Translations under genes and position numbers: made by a program
Shown here: positions 33,838 through 44,695 of the stretch, in pieces
Position numbering within the stretch: position 1 is the stretch's first letter
How the letters are laid out: every line of letters starts with the position of its first letter
The notes under the pieces: generated by a model
What the model saw: the letters and a program-made list of their open reading frames with translations, nothing else
Told to the model about the DNA's origin: nothing
Databases searched by the model: none
From: Aureobasidium sp. EXF-3400
Taxonomy: Eukaryota; Ascomycota; Dothideomycetes; Dothideales; Saccotheciaceae
Direction: 5' to 3'
DNA: 64,000 nucleotides
Assembly: GCA_024195585.1 (NCBI GenBank)
Contig: SWBL01000084.1
Span: 62,001-126,000, forward strand

Positions 33838-34352
33838 ACGGGGCAACGGGACGGAAAAGGGCGGTATGCAAGACGGCGAGGAAGTCAAAAGTTGAGGTCC
33901 CCGTCTTTGTAATTATACAGCATAAAACCAAGAGTGAAGTAACCGGGCTCTTCTCGTGCGCCTCTGATCTTGTGATGTGTCCAACGTTGTATGCATAGCC
34001 ATGGCAATACCGGGTATATATAAAGCACGGTCCACCGTTTGGCAGTGACAGCAGCAACCCACCAGCCGTCGTGATTAGATCGTCTTGTGCAAGAGTGGAC
34101 CAGCACATTCTGGCAGAGCTGCAACTCGATTGTTTGCGAGCTTCACTACTGCCTGATATTTCGAGCTGCCGACTCTCGCCGGGCTGACAAGCGTGGAAGC
34201 CGACAAGTCTGGAGCCGCATCTCCATTTCCAGTAAAGTACGCAAGCAACGCCTGGGAACACGAGACACCTTCACCCGTCGACCAACTACCAAGCGGGCGC
34301 GCAACTTGCCCACGACCTCACCACTGTCGACATCTCCTTCGCCGAGACTGTT
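33838..34352. other. Intergenic with TATA element
   Basis: About 515 bp. A TATATATAAA at 34015-34024 lies about 330 bp before the next start codon. Frames on both strands are unsupported. Confidence 0.45.
34015..34024 (+). promoter_or_regulatory. TATA box upstream of the 1416-aa gene
   Basis: A strong TATATATAAA match, about 330 bp from the start codon at 34353, with no other gene starting on this strand in between. Confidence 0.45.
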
Positions 34353-37300
34353 ATGGCCGAGCTGAGCCCCCATAATGTGGTGATCAACGACCAGTCGGTG
34401 GACGAGTCAAAGTCCGCCGGCGTAAATGCATCTCACCAAGACAACGAGTCCGCCGTCACTGGCCACCAACCCCATTCTACTCAGCACCAACTCCCACCAC
34501 CACACGACTCCGACATACCCTCAGTAGACCAGAACTCGTCCCAAGATCATGCCCATCTCAACGGCACAATCGACAGAGAAATCGACAATGCGACTCCCGA
34601 CCACCAGGGCTCCGACACAGACTCCAGCCGGCCAGACGCTTCCAAGGTCGCTCGTTCTAGTTCCGTCAAGAAGCCTCTGTCATTCAAGCCTGTTTCTATC
34701 ACAAAATCTTTCCTGGCAAAGACGGCCACAACTCCTGGAAATACCCCTCCTCCTGTCAAGGTTGCCGAGAAGCGTGCGCCAACCGATTTCAAAAGCTATA
34801 AGTTCATGCTGACACCTTCAAAGCATCTCCTCAAATGGCCACACTACAACTGAATGCGAAGCCCCGTCTGATCGCGAAAACTGGTACCAGCGGACTCGTT
34901 CCCCGTGCTCGCTCTGGCGATGGCACGAGCACTCCGAATGGTAGGACTGTGTGGAACAAGAACCAGCGTCAGTACCACCCGCGCAACCACTCCTTGTCGC
35001 ATGCTGACCATAAACTAGCCGCCCCACCTGCCCCAGCCAAGCACTATACGGACGAAGAGCTCAAACAAAAATATGGAATTCACCTGGCTACACGTTTGGA
35101 ATCTGAGGAAGCGACCGAGCAGAAGGCGAAGTGGGCCGACATTGACGAAGACGAGGAAGAGTGGACTCCCGAGACGGTCGAATGGATGGACGGAACCAAA
35201 ACAACTATCAGTCATGCGGATACCGCCCCTCCTCAACCACAGGACAAGCCTGCAGACAAAGCGCAGGAAGAGCTGCCTCCGACCACTGCCACTCCTGCAC
35301 CGTCTGCTGCCCCTGTCAAGCCCTCTATGACTGCGCTTAAGCGCACGAACCTCGCCCCTCAATCGCGCACCATTCTGAGACCTGGAGCTGCACAACAAGC
35401 CAAGCAGATTGGCGCTGATGGAAAGGCCACTCCCGATAACAAATCTCCTATGCTGAAGAACACGGCACCTGCGCCTATCAAATCTCCTTGGGCACCTCTT
35501 CCTCCGGTTGAGAAGGCTTCTCCGATCACAGTCAACCCTCCCCCACATACGCAGGCTCCTCCTAGGTTCGCACACAGAGATGTTCATGGATTCGACGCCT
35601 TGACTCAACCATTACCTGCACGTGAGATGGCTACCGACACATTCGATCGTTCATGGAAGGAAGGCGAGAGAACGCATAGAGAACTTTTCAATTCGCAGTC
35701 AGGTCGTTATGAACCCGCCCCTGAACATCGTAGGGGCTCACGCCAGCAAGAACAATATCAGAGGCAACCCGCAGTCTTACAACGACCTGCCCCTGGAGCC
35801 GGTCCTGCAGAACCTTCGGCTGCTTTCCAAGCTCGTACAAATTCTCAGACCGACGCAAGTCCTTGGGGTCGTAGAAGAGGTTCAAGCATCAGTGGAAACA
35901 TGCTTCGTGACAGACGTATGTCTAGCTCTAGCAAGGTATTTGATCCAGCCGATCCTTCTCCTGAAATGGCACCCGAAGCCAAGGCAGAGTTCCAGCCACC
36001 TGTCCAATCCTCTGAAGCACCGATACATCAGACGGATGGTGCCGCACCTAGTGCCTTGTCAATCGAGGAAGAGCGCGAGAAGCAAAAGAAGCTCATGCAA
36101 GAAAAGCGCGAAGCAGCAATTCGACGCAGGCAAGAAGAAGAAGCACGCGAGGAAGCTGAGAGAAGAGAGAGGATCAGAAAGAAGATGGAGGCCTTGGGTA
36201 TGCCTCTCGAGAAGACGCCATCTCAAGACAAGGCCGAGAGGGCCGAGAAGAAGGAGCCCGAGGCGCAAAAGCAAACTGATGCACCTAATTTCCCTATCTC
36301 GAATGCGTCACCGGAGAAAGCTCCTGCTGCCGAACCAGCTGCGCCAACTGAAGAAGCACCGCGCACAGGGGCGCACGTGTCACCAGTCAAGCAACTCTCA
36401 CCTCGAAAGGAGAAGACTGTTGAATCCTCACTTCCATTCGGACAGAACCAATCATCCATCACTCGCCCTGCGCACAAGACTCTTTCCTCACCTCAGTTGC
36501 CAGGTCTTCAACAACACTCACCAAATGGTCCGACACGCAGTCCTTATCAGCAGTCATCTTTGCAAGGGATGAATTCATCATCTTTTTCATCGCCCGGCGA
36601 TCAGAAGGCGCAACCTGCGCGTTTACCATCAATCTCTAGCGGCGATTCGTTCACAACCACGCCGTGGGGCAGCGCAAGCATGACCTCTCATACTGCACCC
36701 GCTCTCTGGGGTCCTCCACCTAGCAATAACAGACACATCGGGAACGGCACCTTCGACGCAGGCTACTCGAGCATCTCGCCCAGTTCGCGACCTCAGGCCC
36801 AGAATGCGCCATTCAATGCGCCCTTCAACCGCACCTATCCTTCACGTGTCTCACCAAAGGCGTTTGGTCAGCCAGGATCTGCGCAGTCTGACCCCATGAA
36901 CCAGCAGTACGGCTCTCTGTCTACTATCGACTCGCGCATGCCTGAGCCCTCCGGTGCTTCGGCTCTTGCTGGCACATCGCCTCTACCTGAGCCCGCTCGC
37001 CTGGCTTATCCAGCTCCTATTGCTCCCCCACAAAAGACCGCCGCTCGCCAGCAGCCTCTGCGTGATACCTCGGCATGGACCAATTTCTCAAATAATGCTC
37101 AAGCGGCTAGAGACGATGCACAATCGGCGGCACGCCTCCAGAACGAGAGAATAAAGCCATCCTCACCCCAGCAATCTCACCACGCTCATTCTAACTGGAC
37201 TGTCACCGAGACCTTCAGACAGACACGAGGTAGTGAGAACCGTTGGCTCGAAGACGAAACTCCAACCCGCACTGCGGCAAGGGTTCCCGGCCCTCACAGA

Positions 37301-38653
37301 GCTGGTGCAATCGGTGCTGCACGCTTGGGTCCTCATAGGACTAGCCAAAACGTACCAGGTCCTCATAGAACAAATCAAGTTGTGGCAGGACCTCAGTCGC
37401 CTATCGACCAACAGTCGATGCACCATCCTCCTCCACCTAGCAGTGATCAGTTGCACATGCCGGGTGAAGGCATAGTCCGTCTTCCCACCGGTCCCTCGAG
37501 CTTCTCAAGATCCTTTGGCAGCCCTGGCAACGCTACCACTGGCGTGAGACTACCTCCTCTTGCTGCGTATGCCAACAACATTCAACCTCCACCTTTGCCT
37601 GTACAGCCTTCCACCCCGGGTGCTGCTCCACAACAGTCGAGGTTCTTCCCTTCGGCTCTCTACGGCGGATCTCCCCCTCCCGAAGAGGCAGACCACCCAG
37701 TCTTTGGGGGTAACTCCAAGCATCCCCATGTCAATCTACCCACTCCAAAGCCCAAGGTCAAGCTACCACCTGTCACTGCCACAGATCGTGAGCAGTCTAG
37801 CCCGGTCACCATGCCCCGAAGCGTGCACTCATACACCGTTGGCGCAAGACCTCTGGTTCAAACATCGGACTGGCAAGCCAGGTTTAACGGACTCTTCGGC
37901 AAAGCCCAAGTCACGACCACGACTCCACCTTCACCGCCAAAGACACCTCCGAAGGTGCAAGCTCCCGCTCCTGCTGTCGCATCAGTTTCTAGAACAAGCT
38001 CGGATTTCGTCATTGCGCAGAGCGGAACAACTGTCTCCCTGCCTCGGTCGGCTTCTCCTCCGTCTACCTATACCAAGATTGTATCCAAGCCTGGTGTTGA
38101 CGACATCTTTGATGGAGAACTTAGTTTTGGCTCCACCCCTAGAGTTTTCTTACCTCGCGGCGTTACCTATCTTGAGCCTCCTGCCACCGTGCCCTCGGCT
38201 ACAAGACCAAACTCGAGATTCCACAAATTTGTTGATTCTCAGTCGAAGCGCATTTTCTTCTTCCATGACAATGCTACTCAAGATATTACGGTCCAGATCA
38301 AACTACCTTTGCCTTGGTTTGTTGCCAGACACGTAACTCTGGAACGCAAGAACAAGGGAGCACCGAGCCACAGGAACTCCAACAGACCAAACAACAAGAA
38401 CAAGCGCAATGCATCGAACAACTCCAATGCTGACTTGCCTGACACTGCGACAACTTCTACTGCCGAAGCCGCCAAAAGCAAGTCTCAAGACACGGCTTCA
38501 CTAGGTGAGAAAGGCGCAAGAACTCCGTTAGCTGAGAACACTGTTTCAGCCAACACCAACACCGAACATACCGGTCACAAGAAGACCACCTGGGCCAAAG
38601 TGCCCAAAGTGCCTCGTGGTCGCGGACGTGGCGGATACAGAGCACAAGCCTGA
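34353..38653 (+). CDS. Large, mostly disordered fungal protein with KWADIDEDEEEW motif
   Basis: Exons 34353-34773 and 34824-38653 (50-nt intron, donor GTGCGC, branch GCTGAC, acceptor AAAG, phase 1) encode 1416 aa. A conserved-looking block is at about residues 205-265: HYTDEELKQKYGIHLATRL, then KWADIDEDEEEWTPETVEW. A charged helical segment (EEEREKQKKLMQEKREAAI onward, about 555-605) should form a single alpha helix or coiled coil. Three GPHR motifs lie close together near residue 965. The C-terminus is Asn/Lys/Arg-rich and ends in an RG-type tail (RGRGRGGYRAQA), typical of RNA binding. An mRNA- or translation-linked role is inferred from this tail only; I do not assign a family. Confidence 0.85.
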
Positions 38654-39268
38654 ATGAATCATTCCATGTCAGTTGAATCTCATGAATGGAGTTAACAGTC
38701 ACCGGAGTAACAAGGAGCTTTCTGGTGCAACTAACTATTCGTTTTCCGCGTTTTTCGCTTCTTTTTATGCTCATCTGATGCCGTGTTCTACAATCCACCC
38801 TCCGATCTTGGGGTTGACTGCACGATTGCTGCTTTCACTTGCTAGGATGCGAATTGATGGAGGAAATTACTGTGGATGAAAGCAGTGCCTTTACACATTT
38901 TATGTCCAGATCATTGGTAATGCCAGAGAGTGGTGACAGAGTTCACTCTCACAAGCAGACACACACATGCGTTACCTCTACAATCAAGATGCTTATTAAT
39001 CACCGTAATCGTGCCAATATGATTTAATATGTGATTTGACAGTTCCTAGTAACCTGGTGTGTTTCGAGCTACTTTATGAATATATTGCCGGGCGGAGTGG
39101 CGCTCAGAAGTGCGCCAAGACCCACATGCTCGTGGCCGCATCTCCGTCACCAGCGCGCACCCAACTTTTGTACGCGACTGACATGGTTGCTGTCCAAGCT
39201 CACTCGGTACATTAGGCCGTAATAAACATTATCAAGAGCCGTCACAACAGTAAAGAACATCACCCAAC
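38654..39268. other. Intergenic, no gene seen
   Basis: About 615 bp between two plus-strand genes; 3' UTR of the first and promoter of PRP22. A short CA-rich run is near 38956-38970. Nothing else supported. Confidence 0.45.
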
Positions 39269-42200
39269 ATGGATGATCTCGAAGCCCTCGAGCATCTGTC
39301 GCTCGTCTCAAAAGTGGCTTCAGAGATCCAGAACCACATGGGCATCAGCGACAAGACTATCGCCGAATTCGTCATTGCTCAACATGAACAGTCCAAGAAC
39401 CTTGATGAGTTCAAGGCGAAGCTGTCCGACTTCGACTTCTCGACTACTCTGGCTACTGCTATCGATCGCCTGGTTCTGACCATGCACCCCAAGTACAAAT
39501 CAAAAGCAAAGACACAAGCGCATACCGACCAAGAGGAAGAGCGAGATCTTGATGGTGAAAGAGACAGGAAAACAAGAGTCTTCAAGGGATTGGTGATACC
39601 GGATAAAGATGTCGCATTTGACGACCAAGACGACAACCCGCCGCAGGAGGAGGATTCGAAGCTGGATGCAATGGACGACACTTTTGCCCTGCTTGAGGGA
39701 CTGGCAGGTGCGGGCAAGCCCAAATCGAAACCCAGCGCCCCTCGCAAGCGTAGCGTGAGCCCGGTGGCAGAGGATGACTATGACTCGCGCCGGAGCAAGA
39801 AGTCTCGAAGGCGATCCCGCTCACCAGAACAAAGACACGACGACTACGTTTTTGAGGATGAGTTTGGCAGAAATCGCACATGGCGCAAACCTGAGCAGGA
39901 TACCGATCGCAGGAGCAGACATCGACAGAGAAGTCGCAGTGAGGACAGACATCGACGCGCACCAACGCCCGAGATCGACGATGCACCAGTATTATACAAG
40001 ATTTATGATGGTAGAGTCACGGGAGTCAAAGACTTTGGTGTCTTCGTGAATCTGTATGGAGTCAGGGGCAAGGTAGACGGTCTGGTACACATTTCTGCTA
40101 TGGCCGAGGGTAAGGTCAACCATCCTTCTGATCTCGTGTCTCGCAATCAGGAGGTCAAGGTTAAAGTCATGAAGGTTCAAGACAATCGTATCAGCTTATC
40201 CATGGCTGAAGTTGATCAAGTAACTGGACAAGACTTTGCTCCTCACAAGCGCATTGGTGCTGCTACCGGTGCAAATGCTCTGGGCATGGATGGAGATGAA
40301 CGATACGGTGGTCTCGCCCCAAACGTACCTGTGATCGAAGGCAACATGAACCAAAAACGCAACAGAAAAAGAATGACATCTCCGGAGCGTTGGGAAATCA
40401 AACAATTGATTGCGTCCGGTGCAATCTCAGCCCAGGAATATCCTGACATTGACGAAGATTACAACGCGGCACTTAGAGGAGAGGAGATCGAAGAGGAGGA
40501 AGATGTTGATATTGAAGTGAGAGAAGAAGAACCACCTTTCTTGGCTGGACAGACCAAGCAGTCTCTTGAGCTCTCCCCCATTCGAGTAGTCAAGGCTCCC
40601 GACGGTTCTATGAACAGAGCAGCCATTGCTGGAGATGTCCTCGCAAAGGAGCGCCGTGATTTGAAACAGCAAGAAGCAAGAGATAAGGCTGCGAAAGAGA
40701 ACTCCGGAGTCGATCTGCAGGCGCAATGGAATGATCCAATGGCAAACCCTGAACAACGACAATTCGCCAGTGATCTGCGTCAAGCTCGTCAGAACGATGG
40801 AGAAGTACCAGAATGGAAGCGTATCGCGTCGCACAGCAAGACTCAGTCTTTTGGTAAACGCACCAATCTATCGATCAAGGAACAACGAGAGACTTTACCC
40901 GCCTTCCAATTCCGAAAACAATTCTTGGAGGCTGTTGCAGGCTATCAACTTCTGATTGTTGTTGGAGATACTGGATCTGGCAAAACAACTCAGCTGACAC
41001 AATATCTTGCCGAGGAAGGCTACGCCAACTCAGGTGTGATTGGCTGTACACAACCTCGTCGTGTTGCCGCAATGTCGGTCGCTCAACGTGTCGCCGAGGA
41101 AGTCGGATGTCGTTTGGGAGAAGAAGTTGGTTACACCATCCGTTTCGAGGATAAGACTTCAAGCAACACGAAGATCAAGTACATGACGGATGGTATTATG
41201 CAACGTGAAATTCTTCTGGACCCTGAGCTCAACAGATACTCTGTCATCATGCTTGACGAGGCTCACGAGCGTACGATCGCAACCGATGTTCTGTTCAGCT
41301 TGCTCAAGAAGACATTGAAGAAGCGACCTGATATGAAATTGATCGTCACATCAGCGACTTTGGACGCCGCGAAGTTTTCCGAGTACTTCAACCAATGTCC
41401 TATCCTCACAATTCCTGGTCGCACTTTCCCTGTCGAGATCATGTACTCTCGCGAGCCCGAATCAGACTATCTTGATGCTGCTCTTACCACGGTCATGCAG
41501 ATTCATCTTACTGAGCCTCCGGGCGATATTCTACTTTTCTTGACTGGTAAAGAGGAGATTGATACATCTTGCGAGATTCTCTACGAGCGGATGAAAGCAC
41601 TGGGTCCAAGTGTCCCAGAACTCATGATTCTTCCTATTTACGGAGCCCTGCCTAGCGAGATTGCAAGCAAGATCTTCGAGCCTGCGCCAGTGGGTACCAG
41701 AAAGGTGGTCATTGCAACAAACATTGCCGAGACGTCTATCACCATTGACGGCATTTACTTCGTCGTCGATCCTGGTTTCGTCAAGCAGAGCGCATACGAT
41801 GCTAGACTTGGCATGGATCGTCTTCAGGTTACCCCTATCTCACAGGCCCAAGCACGCCAACGTGCTGGACGAGCTGGCAGAACAGGACCTGGAAAGTGTT
41901 TCCGTCTGTATACCGAAGCTGCTTACCAATCCGAGATGCTGCCGACAACCATTCCTGAAATCCAGCGTCAGAATCTTGCCAGCACTATCTTGACACTCAA
42001 AGCTATGGGTATCAACGATCTGCTTCACTTTGACTTTATGGACCCGCCACCAACAAATACTATGTTGACTGCATTGGAAGAGCTCTATGCATTGTCTGCG
42101 CTCGATGACGAAGGATTGCTTACTCGACTTGGTAGACGTATGGCTGACTTCCCAATGGAACCTACACTTGCCAAAACCACGATCATGTCAGTTGACCTAG

Positions 42201-42895
42201 GATGCTCTGATGAAGTTCTGTCAATCGTGGCCATGATCTCGGCAGTACAGACCGTCTTCCACAGACCTAAGGACAAGCAAGACCAAGCAGACAAGAAGAA
42301 AGCCAAATTCCATGATCCTTCTGGTGATCATCTGACTCTACTCAACGTATACAACGCATGGAAGCAAAGCAGAATGAGCGACCCCTGGTGCTTTGAGAAC
42401 TTCATCCAACCCAGAAGCATGAAGAGAGCAGAAGATGTACGCAAACAATTGGTACAGATCCTCGATCGTCTGCGTCTTCGAGTCGTCAGTTGTGGTCGCG
42501 ATACAACACGCGTGCGCCAAGCACTCTGCAGTGGCTTCTTCAGAAATTCAGCTCGCAAGGATCCTCAAGAAGGATACAAGACATTGATCGAAGGCACACC
42601 AGTGTACATGCATCCTTCATCAGCACTAAACCGTAAAGCAGCTGAACATGTCATCTATCACAGTTTGGTAGAAACGACTAAGGAGTACATGCACAATGTC
42701 ACAGTCATTGAGCCCAAATGGCTTGTGGAAGCGGCACCGACATTCTTCAAGGTTGCGGGCAAGGAAGGAGGACTTAGCAAGAGAAAGAGAGCAGAAAGGA
42801 TTCAGCCTCTCCATAATAGATTTGCTGGTGAGGATGACTGGAGATTGAGTGCGCAGAAGAAGCAAGGTAGAGGTGGTGGTGGAACTTGGGGTTAG
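39269..42895 (+). CDS. PRP22: DEAH-box pre-mRNA splicing helicase Prp22/DHX8
   Basis: One exon of 1208 aa. The N-terminal helical region (about 1-85) is followed by an RS-like, basic linker (RSKKSRRRSRSPEQR) and an S1 RNA-binding domain at about 238-325 (YDGRVTGVKDFGVFVNLYG ... GLVHISAM ... DNRISLSM). This S1 domain before a DEAH helicase is specific to Prp22/DHX8. The helicase core has GDTGSGKTTQ (about 565), TQPRRVAA, DEAH (about 663), SAT (about 693), and QRAGRAGRTGPGKCFRLYT, then the winged-helix/ratchet and OB-fold (YKTLIEGTPVYMHPSSAL). Prp22 releases mRNA from the spliceosome after the second step. Length matches the family, and no intron is needed. Confidence 0.96.
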   Translation: MDDLEALEHLSLVSKVASEIQNHMGISDKTIAEFVIAQHEQSKNLDEFKAKLSDFDFSTTLATAIDRLVLTMHPKYKSKAKTQAHTDQEEERDLDGERDRKTRVFKGLVIPDKDVAFDDQDDNPPQEEDSKLDAMDDTFALLEGLAGAGKPKSKPSAPRKRSVSPVAEDDYDSRRSKKSRRRSRSPEQRHDDYVFEDEFGRNRTWRKPEQDTDRRSRHRQRSRSEDRHRRAPTPEIDDAPVLYKIYDGRVTGVKDFGVFVNLYGVRGKVDGLVHISAMAEGKVNHPSDLVSRNQEVKVKVMKVQDNRISLSMAEVDQVTGQDFAPHKRIGAATGANALGMDGDERYGGLAPNVPVIEGNMNQKRNRKRMTSPERWEIKQLIASGAISAQEYPDIDEDYNAALRGEEIEEEEDVDIEVREEEPPFLAGQTKQSLELSPIRVVKAPDGSMNRAAIAGDVLAKERRDLKQQEARDKAAKENSGVDLQAQWNDPMANPEQRQFASDLRQARQNDGEVPEWKRIASHSKTQSFGKRTNLSIKEQRETLPAFQFRKQFLEAVAGYQLLIVVGDTGSGKTTQLTQYLAEEGYANSGVIGCTQPRRVAAMSVAQRVAEEVGCRLGEEVGYTIRFEDKTSSNTKIKYMTDGIMQREILLDPELNRYSVIMLDEAHERTIATDVLFSLLKKTLKKRPDMKLIVTSATLDAAKFSEYFNQCPILTIPGRTFPVEIMYSREPESDYLDAALTTVMQIHLTEPPGDILLFLTGKEEIDTSCEILYERMKALGPSVPELMILPIYGALPSEIASKIFEPAPVGTRKVVIATNIAETSITIDGIYFVVDPGFVKQSAYDARLGMDRLQVTPISQAQARQRAGRAGRTGPGKCFRLYTEAAYQSEMLPTTIPEIQRQNLASTILTLKAMGINDLLHFDFMDPPPTNTMLTALEELYALSALDDEGLLTRLGRRMADFPMEPTLAKTTIMSVDLGCSDEVLSIVAMISAVQTVFHRPKDKQDQADKKKAKFHDPSGDHLTLLNVYNAWKQSRMSDPWCFENFIQPRSMKRAEDVRKQLVQILDRLRLRVVSCGRDTTRVRQALCSGFFRNSARKDPQEGYKTLIEGTPVYMHPSSALNRKAAEHVIYHSLVETTKEYMHNVTVIEPKWLVEAAPTFFKVAGKEGGLSKRKRAERIQPLHNRFAGEDDWRLSAQKKQGRGGGGTWG

Positions 42896-43114
42896 CGGGT
42901 TCACCTTGTCCTTTTGTATAGTATATCTGATACCCAACAGAGTTTTCTTCAGACTTCTGCTTGACTGCATGAAACTGTCACGATTTTGTGATTCTTGACA
43001 ACGTGTGCCATTCCTCGTCCATCGTTCCTTCTTTTCGCTTTTCACAAAGGAAAAAGTACATGTACTCTTATACAATCTCCTATATTTGCGCAAGACTGAC
43101 CACAAGCTTGCTCG

Positions 43115-44173
43115 CTACACAGCAGCCAAAGCAGTAGCGACACAATACTCTCCATCATGTGAAATGCTCACTTTGACAATCTGCCCTTGCAGATTGTTCC
43201 AAGCATCTTCTGCTTGTTCCTCTTTGCGTAAGCGTTTCACCTCTTCTTCTAGCTGGTGGCTTCGTTTACTTGTTTGCGGTTCTTCTGGATCTTCTTGTAG
43301 GACTGTGCCTTGGTTTTGTTGTTGTGCCTCTTGTGGTTCTTGGGCTGGGGGAGCAGAGGAGGAGGAGGGCTGTTGTTGGTCTAGGAGTTTTGTGACGGCG
43401 CTGAGGTCGAGGATGCCTTCTTCGGATAAGATGGAAGGAGTGGAGGTAGGAGCGTGAGTCGTTTCTGGTTTCGGCTCGCTGGTGGGTTGTTCTTGTTGGG
43501 GCGGTAGATCTTGCTTGTATTCCAAGCTACGCGCTGTGTGGCGAGACAAAGAAGGCTCCTTGATGATGTGCAGACCTTTGCCAGGAGCAACCTCAACAGC
43601 ACCTTCCCTCTGTAGTTTCGCCAACCTCTCACGCAACTCCCACCTCCTCACTAAACTTGCATATACCTCTCTTGCAGACTGATGTTTAGTGTTACTCGTT
43701 TCATCAAGTACAACAGCCAAAGGCTGTTTAGTTTTTGCATCCCTCCTGATCTCCACATCCCTAAGCATCAACCTTCTCTGCGAGGAAAAAGCCTTGATGA
43801 CTGCTTCTTTAGCTGCCCATCGTCCTCCTATATGCCTTGCTGCTTCTTGTGCTCGTTGCTCATCCCATTGGTGTACTTGTGGTGAAATTGCAACATCACC
43901 AGCACCAGCAGAACCACCAGGCGCAAATCGCCGAAACGTAGCTGAAGGGCCTCGAAACCGTCGCCAGAAATCCCGTTGCTCGGAAGGCAACAAAGTCTTG
44001 TCGAAAAACTTGAACAGAAGTGCTTGTGATGATGAGATTGCTGTTGTGGTGGTAGTGGTCTTGTTTTGAACAAGGTGTTGTTGGTGTGTGGTGGGGAAGT
44101 ATTTTAGGAAGCGTGTGTAGTGGCAGATGTCGGTGCCTATACTCAGGCTTTGTGGAACAGGTCGAGGTGGCAT
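43115..44173 (-). CDS. PPT2: AcpS-type phosphopantetheinyl transferase, mitochondrial, with large insert
   Basis: A single exon of 352 aa. The AcpS motifs are present: SIGTDICHYTRF near the start (Mg-binding Asp), RWAAKEAVIKAF near residue 120 (catalytic Glu/Lys), and the third, SISHDGEYCVATALA, at the very end. Family members attach 4'-phosphopantetheine to mitochondrial acyl carrier protein, supporting lipoate synthesis and complex I assembly. Most AcpS proteins run 120-160 aa; here motifs II and III are separated by about 200 residues, mostly a Gln/Pro/Glu-rich segment with a basic coiled coil. The gene is convergent to PRP22, with a 219-bp gap. No stop or splice signal suggests the insert is an unspliced intron. 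Confidence 0.88.
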   Translation of the reverse strand: MPPRPVPQSLSIGTDICHYTRFLKYFPTTHQQHLVQNKTTTTTTAISSSQALLFKFFDKTLLPSEQRDFWRRFRGPSATFRRFAPGGSAGAGDVAISPQVHQWDEQRAQEAARHIGGRWAAKEAVIKAFSSQRRLMLRDVEIRRDAKTKQPLAVVLDETSNTKHQSAREVYASLVRRWELRERLAKLQREGAVEVAPGKGLHIIKEPSLSRHTARSLEYKQDLPPQQEQPTSEPKPETTHAPTSTPSILSEEGILDLSAVTKLLDQQQPSSSSAPPAQEPQEAQQQNQGTVLQEDPEEPQTSKRSHQLEEEVKRLRKEEQAEDAWNNLQGQIVKVSISHDGEYCVATALAAV

Positions 44174-44695
44174 TTTTTGCTTCCTTTGACTGTGGTGTTC
44201 TGGCTCCTTATGATAATGTGTGCTTCTCCAAACAGTGCATCAGAGGCGAAATGGGAAGAAGAATTTTGGTGTTGTGGCGTTTGCTGTCCTGGTTACGGGT
44301 ATAGATGCGACGTCTTTGGTAGTTTATCAGGGTCTTCAAGTCTCCCAATGGATTGTAAAATCATTGTCATGTGGAATTTGCATGGTTCTGGATAGGGTTC
44401 GAGATGTTCTTCCAAGGATGGAGGTGCTTCCATCGGCTTCACGAGTCCCGAAAAGCCGATCTTTTGGCATCAAAACCAGTGCAATCAATTATACTGGACT
44501 CGGAAACACATTTTCTTTGAAACAACATCGATCTGATGAACATTGCAACTTTACACGTTTGATCACAAGCGATTTTGAGGGTTTGCAATCAATGACAACG
44601 CAATGAGTTTGGGTGATTAGACAAGCGCAGCACTACTGGCAGAATGGAATGTATGTACATTAAACTAGAAGAATGCTTATTCTATATCACATTAC
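44174..44695. other. Intergenic, no gene seen
   Basis: About 520 bp between two minus-strand genes: promoter of PPT2 and 3' flank of the AP-1 beta gene. Frames on the plus strand are shadows without domains. Confidence 0.45.

Noticed and set aside
35622..38336. Plus-strand frames of 316 and 258 codons
   Set aside because: Alternate-frame shadows inside the 1416-aa gene, with no recognisable features.
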